Positions 31,493-36,277 of a stretch of DNA of 36,277 nucleotides are shown in pieces. Made by a program: the position numbers and the translations under genes. Every line of letters starts with the position of its first letter. Positions within the stretch are counted from its first letter, which is position 1. The notes under the pieces were generated by a model. It worked only from the letters and a program-made list of their open reading frames with translations. It was not told where the DNA came from and did not search any database. The DNA is from Methylohalomonas sp964522485 (GTDB lineage: Bacteria; Pseudomonadota; Gammaproteobacteria; Methylohalomonadales; Methylohalomonadaceae), in contig CAZFUS010000019.1 in the NCBI GenBank assembly GCA_964522485.1, positions 1-36,277 of the forward strand, read 5' to 3'.

Positions 31493-32601
31493 CAGCGGCT
31501 GCTACCGCTATCGTAGATGCCACCGAGAACCACGGGTGCCGCGGCGCCGGTGACGGATGGCAGATTACCAGCACGGCCGGCCAGGCGCTCCCTGGCCAAC
31601 CACGCGAAACACAATGCCTCGATCAGAGCGGGATCAAGACCATAGTCAGCCGTGGTCGTCAGCGTGGCCGGTGCCACCGCTTCTGCCAGCGCGCGCATCA
31701 GTGTCTGGTTGCGGACGCCGCCACCGCAGGCAATGACCTCGGTTGTGGTCGGTGTACATTGACCGATAGCCGCGGCAACACTCGCCGCCGTCAGGCCGGT
31801 CAGGGTGGCCTGGATATCCGCCGGATCGGCAGCGTCCGGCAGTGTTGGTCCGAGCCGGTTCAAATTGAAGTATTCCGGGCCCGTGCTTTTCGGCGGCGGT
31901 TGACTGAAATAATCATCATTAAGCCAGCGTTCGAGTAACTTGGGCATTACGCGGCCGGTGGCAGCCCAGCGGCCGTCGCGATCGAATGGGCTATTCAGGT
32001 GACGCCGCGTCCAGGCATCCAGCAGCGTATTAGCCGGGCCGGTGTCAAAGCCAATAACTGGCAGTGCCGGATCCGCAGGCAGTACGGTGATATTGGCGAT
32101 GCCGCCGAGGTTCAGTATTACGCGTTCCCGATCGGTTCGCCGCAACATGGCTGCGTGGAAAGCCGGTACCAGGGGGGCGCCCTCACCGCCGGCCGCCATA
32201 TCCATACGGCGGAAGTCGGCCACAGTTGTAATGCCGGTCAACCAGGCAATCCGGTTCGGATCCCCGATCTGGCAGGTATAGGCCGGTTTGCCGGCAGGTG
32301 CGTGCCAGACCGTCTGACCGTGGCTGCCAATGGCTGCGACGGTGTCTTTGTCGATTCCACTTTTGTCCAGAAGGGTCAGCGCGGTGTCAGCGAACAGATC
32401 CGCTATCCGGCTGTCGAGTTGTAGAATCCGGCCTACCGGGGTGGTATCCGACAGCTGATGCAGCTGAAGGCTTTCCGGCAGGGAAGTGGCGTGGCTGGCC
32501 AGGACGCGGGGAGGATAACAGTCCAGATCGACCAGCACGCCATCGATGGCGTCCATGCTGGTACCGGAGATCAGGCCGATAAAATAGCCGGCTTGGGACA
32601 T
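31492..32601 (-). CDS. anmK: Anhydro-N-acetylmuramic acid kinase AnmK
   Basis: AnmK opens and phosphorylates 1,6-anhydro-MurNAc released by lytic transglycosylases, feeding it back into cell-wall precursors. The 369-residue protein matches the family (about 370). It has the ATP-binding GLISGTSMDAIDGVLVD at the N-terminus, IGSHGQTVWHAP, PNRIAWLTGITTVADFRRMD, GEGAPLVPAFH, NLGGIANITVL and FDTGPANTLLDAW, plus the C-terminal CGGGVRNQTLM. It lies 9 bases after the M23 peptidase, so wall cleavage and wall recycling genes are together. Confidence 0.97.
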   Translation of the reverse strand: MSQAGYFIGLISGTSMDAIDGVLVDLDCYPPRVLASHATSLPESLQLHQLSDTTPVGRILQLDSRIADLFADTALTLLDKSGIDKDTVAAIGSHGQTVWHAPAGKPAYTCQIGDPNRIAWLTGITTVADFRRMDMAAGGEGAPLVPAFHAAMLRRTDRERVILNLGGIANITVLPADPALPVIGFDTGPANTLLDAWTRRHLNSPFDRDGRWAATGRVMPKLLERWLNDDYFSQPPPKSTGPEYFNLNRLGPTLPDAADPADIQATLTGLTAASVAAAIGQCTPTTTEVIACGGGVRNQTLMRALAEAVAPATLTTTADYGLDPALIEALCFAWLARERLAGRAGNLPSVTGAAAPVVLGGIYDSGSSR

Positions 32602-32610
32602 TGGAGGCGG

Positions 32611-34335
32611 CTAGTGTGCGACTTGTTGCTCTGCCTTCTCCCGCAATGCCAGCAGAATCTTGCGATCAATCTCATAATCGGCGACCTGCAGCTCGCCATC
32701 GTATTGCTCGAGTTCCTGCAATCCCGCCAGTAAAGGCCGGGTGTTTTGCTTGAAATCGGCCAGAAGTTTATCCGGTATGCTCTCGGCCTTGGGCAAATCC
32801 ACTGTCAGCGGGTTCTTATGGACGCCGTTGATGCGGAATTCATAGTGCAGATGCGGACCGGTAGCCAGGCCGGTGGCACCGACATAACCAATCACCTGAC
32901 CCTGCCGGACACGACTGCCGGACTTCAGACCCTTGGCAAAACGTGACAAGTGGCCGTAAAGAGTGCTGTAGCGGCCGCCGTGTTCGAGGACAATCGCATT
33001 GCCATAGCCGCCCTTGCGGCCGATATGCACAATTTTGCCATTACCACTGGCTTTGACCGGCGTGCCGGTCGGTGCCGCGTAATCGGTACCCTTGTGGGCG
33101 CGAATGCGGTTTAAAACGGGGTGCTTGCGTTTCAGATTGAAATGCGAGCTGATGCGAAAGACATCCAGCGGATTGCGGATGAACGCCTTGCGCATGCTGC
33201 GGCCGTCTTCCGCATAATAATCGGCGCCGCCGTCCGGACGGGCATAGCGAACGGCACGCAGCGTCCGATCCTTGTTAGCAAACTCCGCCGCGAGGATGGG
33301 GCCGGCCTGCACCAGCGTGCCATCGCGGTAGGTTTCCTGAAAGATGACGTTGAAATGGTCGCCGCGCTGAATATCCTGTACGAAGTCGATATCCCAGCCG
33401 TACAGGGTGATCAGCTGCATGATCATATTGTCATTCAAGCCGGCCTTCTTGCCGGCGAGATACAGCGAGGAATCAATAGTTGCCGACGCGGCACGCACCT
33501 TGGTGGTCAGCTCGGCCTTGGCCAATTCGGCCTCGTAACCGTTGTCGGTGCGCTGTACTGTGACCTGATGCAGGCTGTCGGGGTCATATTGCAAGGCCTG
33601 CAGCATGGTTTTCTCGCCTTCGGCATCGATATCGAACAGCAATTCCTGCCCCGGCTTCAGGTCCTGCAGCGACTGGGTGACCTCGCCGAGCTGCATAATT
33701 TCATGCAGTTGTCTCGGGCTCAGGCCGAGCCGTTTGAAAATCCGCGCCATGCTGTCGCCATTGTCGACGGTGATGATGTGCCAGTCCGGCCGGGCAGATT
33801 CATCTGTGACTTCAGTCGAAACCGGATCTTCGCTCAGAATTTCAGCTTCCGCCTCACGCTCCAGGTCGTCTGCGGATTGCTGCCCGGGGTTATCCGGCGG
33901 TTGCATGGCTGCTTCTGCCGGCATAACAATCGCCGCCGCCGCCGACCTCATCGGGGACTTCAGAGTGACGACAGGCTCGTCGACCGGGGCTGCTGAGGCT
34001 TGATTGCTACTGGGAGACTGCGGAGATGGAGATTCTTGGGAAGCTTCCTGGACGGAAAGGGGTTCCGGGCTGAACTGACGTTCTGCGGGGGTCTCGAGTA
34101 CCGGGTATGCGGCCATGACCCCGCCGGGAACGGACCAGCTGGCCGCCGTTTCGTTGCGATTATAGTGCGCGTAACCAATAAAGGTCACAATTGCACACAA
34201 GCCCATCACAATGACACGGCGCCATACCCTCAACCGGCGATAATGGGCTGGCTCCCAGATGATTTCAGCCTTATAGTCTTGCTTCACGTTGATTCTATAA
34301 GTCACGGTGTTTTCTTGTTTATTTTCGGCCAACAA
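32611..34335 (-). CDS. M23 (LytM/MepM-like) peptidoglycan endopeptidase
   Basis: A 574-residue envelope hydrolase that cuts peptide cross-links of peptidoglycan. A short cytoplasmic N-terminus is followed by a membrane segment (about residues 40-57, VIVMGLCAIVTFIGYAHY). A Pro/Ser/Glu-rich linker of about 130 residues comes next. A LysM/OapA-like module begins WHIITVDNGDSMARIFKRLG near residue 185. The M23 zinc site is HKGTD and HLHYEFRING; YGHLSRF is the usual middle motif, and all metal ligands are present, so the enzyme should be active. It matches the long MepM/YebA class by layout. Confidence 0.93.
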   Translation of the reverse strand: MLAENKQENTVTYRINVKQDYKAEIIWEPAHYRRLRVWRRVIVMGLCAIVTFIGYAHYNRNETAASWSVPGGVMAAYPVLETPAERQFSPEPLSVQEASQESPSPQSPSSNQASAAPVDEPVVTLKSPMRSAAAAIVMPAEAAMQPPDNPGQQSADDLEREAEAEILSEDPVSTEVTDESARPDWHIITVDNGDSMARIFKRLGLSPRQLHEIMQLGEVTQSLQDLKPGQELLFDIDAEGEKTMLQALQYDPDSLHQVTVQRTDNGYEAELAKAELTTKVRAASATIDSSLYLAGKKAGLNDNMIMQLITLYGWDIDFVQDIQRGDHFNVIFQETYRDGTLVQAGPILAAEFANKDRTLRAVRYARPDGGADYYAEDGRSMRKAFIRNPLDVFRISSHFNLKRKHPVLNRIRAHKGTDYAAPTGTPVKASGNGKIVHIGRKGGYGNAIVLEHGGRYSTLYGHLSRFAKGLKSGSRVRQGQVIGYVGATGLATGPHLHYEFRINGVHKNPLTVDLPKAESIPDKLLADFKQNTRPLLAGLQELEQYDGELQVADYEIDRKILLALREKAEQQVAH

Positions 34336-34467
34336 TAGCCGGATACCGACAGGCAGTCAACGCCAGGTTTCCACACTCTGAAAGCTGCGACTATCATACA
34401 CGCCGCGCCCCCTAGCTTGATTATGACTTAACCAACTTTATTACCCAAATACTAGGAACCCAGTCAC

Positions 34468-35679
34468 ATGAATTCGCTGCAAGCGGACCTGGCAATGCTG
34501 CGCCGCGGGACCGATGAAATCCTGCTCGAACCGGAGCTGATCAAACGCCTGCAAGAAAACCGGCCCCTACGCATCAAGGCCGGTTTCGACCCGACCGCGC
34601 CCGACCTGCATCTGGGTCACACTGTATTGATCAATAAAATGCGCCAGTTCCAGGAACTGGGGCATGAGGTCATCTTCCTGATTGGGGACTTCACCGGCAT
34701 GATTGGGGATCCCACTGGCAAGAACGTGACCCGCCAGCCGCTGAGTCCGGAACAGATTACCGAAAACGCCAGAACCTATAAAGAACAAATCTTCAAAATC
34801 CTCGATCCCGATCGGACTACCATCGAATTCAATTCACGCTGGATGGGACCGATGAGTGCTGCTGACATGATCCAGCTCGCGGCCAAACATACCGTCGCGC
34901 GCATGCTGGAGCGCGACGATTTCCACAAGCGTTATCAGACCAACCAGTCGATTGCCATCCACGAATTTCTGTATCCACTGGTGCAGGGCTACGACTCGGT
35001 GGCGCTGAAGGCCGATGTCGAGCTCGGGGGAACCGATCAGAAATTCAATTTGCTGGTGGGTCGCCAGCTGCAGGAGCAATACGGTCAGGTGCCGCAGGTG
35101 ATTATGACCATGCCACTCCTGGAAGGACTGGACGGCGTGCAGAAGATGTCGAAATCGCTGAACAATTACGTCGGCATCCAGGAACCGCCGGGGGAAATGT
35201 TCGGCAAGCTGATGTCGGTGTCGGACGAGCTGATGTGGCGCTATTTCGAGCTGCTCAGTTTTCGGCCCATGACCGAGGTGGAAGAACTGCGCCGGGCGGT
35301 GGCTAAGGGGCGCAATCCGCGTGACGTCAAGTTTGAGCTGGCAGTCGAGATCGTGGCCCGCTTCCATGATCAGGCTGCAGCCGAGGCAGCCCGCGAGGCC
35401 TTTATCGCCCGATTCCAGAAAGGGCAATTACCTGAAAATATTGAAGAATACTCGCTTCCGGCAGATTCTGATGAAGGGCTATGGCTGCCCAAGGCTTGTA
35501 CCGCGATACAGATGGCCAGTAGCAATTCTGATGTAATCCGGAATATTTCGGCCGGGGCTGTGCGGATCAACGGCGAAAAAGTATCTGATAAAAATACAAA
35601 ACTGAAAGCCGGAGAGGAATATGTGATCCAGATTGGCAAGCGCCGCGTTGCTAGAGTCCGGGTTATTAAAGCGGACTAA
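34468..35679 (+). CDS. tyrS: Tyrosyl-tRNA synthetase TyrS
   Basis: TyrS charges tRNA-Tyr. The 403-residue class I enzyme has the HIGH-type motif HLGH (48-51) in GFDPTAPDLHLGHTV and the KMSKS motif (226-230) in DGVQKMSKSLNNYVG. It has the tyrosine pocket around LVQGYDSVALKADVELGGTD. The C-terminal S4 RNA-binding domain reads NISAGAVRINGEKVSD and IQIGKRRVARVRV. Its length and motif spacing fit the TyrZ-like subgroup. It stands just before the rRNA operon. Confidence 0.97.
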   Translation: MNSLQADLAMLRRGTDEILLEPELIKRLQENRPLRIKAGFDPTAPDLHLGHTVLINKMRQFQELGHEVIFLIGDFTGMIGDPTGKNVTRQPLSPEQITENARTYKEQIFKILDPDRTTIEFNSRWMGPMSAADMIQLAAKHTVARMLERDDFHKRYQTNQSIAIHEFLYPLVQGYDSVALKADVELGGTDQKFNLLVGRQLQEQYGQVPQVIMTMPLLEGLDGVQKMSKSLNNYVGIQEPPGEMFGKLMSVSDELMWRYFELLSFRPMTEVEELRRAVAKGRNPRDVKFELAVEIVARFHDQAAAEAAREAFIARFQKGQLPENIEEYSLPADSDEGLWLPKACTAIQMASSNSDVIRNISAGAVRINGEKVSDKNTKLKAGEEYVIQIGKRRVARVRVIKAD

Positions 35680-36000
35680 TCACTTTTCATCATTCACTAA
35701 CCACTTAGGATGGCGACCGGCCTCACCGCCAGCACTTCAGAATCCCATCGCATGGTGGCGCGGGGAGCGGCCAGAATCGACGGTGAGCGGCTGACGGACA
35801 AGCCGGCTTGAAATTGCCGCCGATACCTGCCATATATTTCAGGCCGGCAAACGGAAATTCGCCCGAATTACCCTGATCTAAGCCCGGCCGTGAATATGCA
35901 GATACATTATATATAGGAAAACACGGCCCGGGTTCAGGGCTCTTGGTCGTACCCGCTGATGCCGGAGTGAACATAAGCGTAAGAAAGTCGTCGAGATTTG
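35680..36000. other. Intergenic region between tyrS and the rRNA promoter
   Basis: After the tyrS stop, CACTTTTCATCATTCACTAACC carries the TTCAC-type repeat seen elsewhere in the window, here trimmed of its outer bases. AATTCG/CGAATT (35856-35861 and 35864-35869) is an isolated palindrome. A minus-strand open frame of 83 codons (35723-35974) shows no ribosome site or family resemblance. I see no gene. Confidence 0.4.
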
Positions 36001-36028
36001 TTGACGGCCCTTCGACAGGGTGTATAAT
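36001..36028 (+). promoter_or_regulatory. rRNA operon promoter
   Basis: TTGACG (36001-36006), a 16-base spacer, then a perfect TATAAT (36023-36028). A-rich AAGAAAG lies just upstream as a possible UP element. The strength suits an rrn promoter. Confidence 0.8.
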
Positions 36029-36060
36029 TCCGCCTCTTTCGCCGGGCGATCTGCTTCGGC

Positions 36061-36226
36061 CTGCTCTTTAACAATATCTGATCAAGTAATCTGTGTGGGC
36101 GCTTGACGTCATGGATTGCATCACTATATCAATAGTGACAAGCAATACTGACGGCAACGTCATATAGCCTTGTGTAACTATTGAGCCAAGAGATTGGTCC
36201 CATCTCCAAATGGGGCGTTCAAACTT
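36061..36226 (+). promoter_or_regulatory. rRNA leader with boxA antitermination site
   Basis: TGCTCTTTAACAATATCTGA followed closely by AATCTGTGTGGGCGCTT matches the enterobacterial rrn leader (boxA and following segment) nearly base for base. A perfect hairpin TCACTAT/ATAGTGA stands at 36121-36138. The region is processed away from pre-16S RNA. Confidence 0.85.
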
Positions 36227-36277
36227 AAACTGAAGAGTTTGATCCTGGCTCAGATTGAACGCTGGCGGCATGCCTAA
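36227..36277 (+). rRNA. rrs: 16S ribosomal RNA, 5' end (partial)
   Basis: AAACTGAAGAGTTTGATCCT is the conserved 16S 5' end, and the sequence continues to GGCGGCATGCCTAA, the gamma-type reading in this region. The gene runs off the right edge. The exact 5' end is placed by alignment to E. coli from memory. Confidence 0.97.

Noticed and set aside
35723..35974. 83-codon minus-strand frame between tyrS and rrn
   Set aside because: No ribosome site or family pattern; intergenic in the same place in related gene orders as far as I can judge.
1..36277. CRISPR arrays or complete insertion sequences
   Set aside because: No regularly spaced identical repeats and no transposase frame were seen anywhere in the window.

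Overview
The window is a gammaproteobacterial chromosome segment from a draft assembly; a run of exactly 100 N at 17201-17300 marks a scaffold gap of unknown true size. The evidence for the lineage is the gene order mnmG-rsmG-parA-parB-atpIBEFHAGDC-glmU, the argC/bactofilin/erpA/anmK/M23 peptidase/tyrS block, the 5' end of a 16S rRNA gene at the right edge with a gamma-type leader (boxA beginning GCTCTTTAACAAT), and a PEP-CTERM protein. Moderately high GC and this block order suggest an environmental, respiratory group such as Chromatiales or relatives; the species cannot be named from this sequence.

Layout. (1) 1-1212, minus strand: a short Tat-like protein ending in Ser-Arg-Pro repeats, followed by an HPr-kinase-like protein whose C-terminus, cut by the window edge, begins to look like a PqqD domain. 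(2) 1619-6016: tRNA modification, 16S rRNA methylation and chromosome partitioning. (3) 6125-13314: the complete F1Fo ATP synthase operon. (4) 13627-17115: glmU, a nitrilase-family hydrolase, rraA and a periplasmic SIMPL protein. (5) 17116-19751: a disturbed stretch with the scaffold gap, an AT-rich HEPN gene that appears frameshifted, a glycine-zipper lipoprotein, an unknown 149-aa protein and a cupredoxin. (6) 19819-22554, minus: thiD-thiE-hemL. (7) 22636-24623: rubredoxin and a large lipoprotein with a MACPF-like signature. (8) 24692-26492, minus: DUF4126 membrane protein, TlpA-like thioredoxin and hemJ; the hemJ 5' end is duplicated around a cluster of strong hairpins. (9) 26604-29737: a candidate small RNA, argC, a DUF6776-like coiled-coil protein, bactofilin and erpA. 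(10) 29864-34335, minus: a PEP-CTERM protein behind a good sigma-54 promoter match, a lipoprotein, anmK and an M23 endopeptidase. (11) 34468-36277: tyrS, then the rRNA promoter, leader and 16S start.

How the genes work together. Most of the window is housekeeping: ATP synthesis, translation quality, chromosome partitioning, cell-wall precursor synthesis and recycling (glmU, anmK, M23), heme and thiamin synthesis, and Fe-S delivery (erpA). The parts that may be new are the left-edge kinase/PqqD/Ser-Arg-Pro cassette, which resembles a peptide-modification system, the MACPF-like lipoprotein, the rearranged hemJ leader, the sRNA candidate upstream of argC, and the sigma-54 control region of the PEP-CTERM gene.
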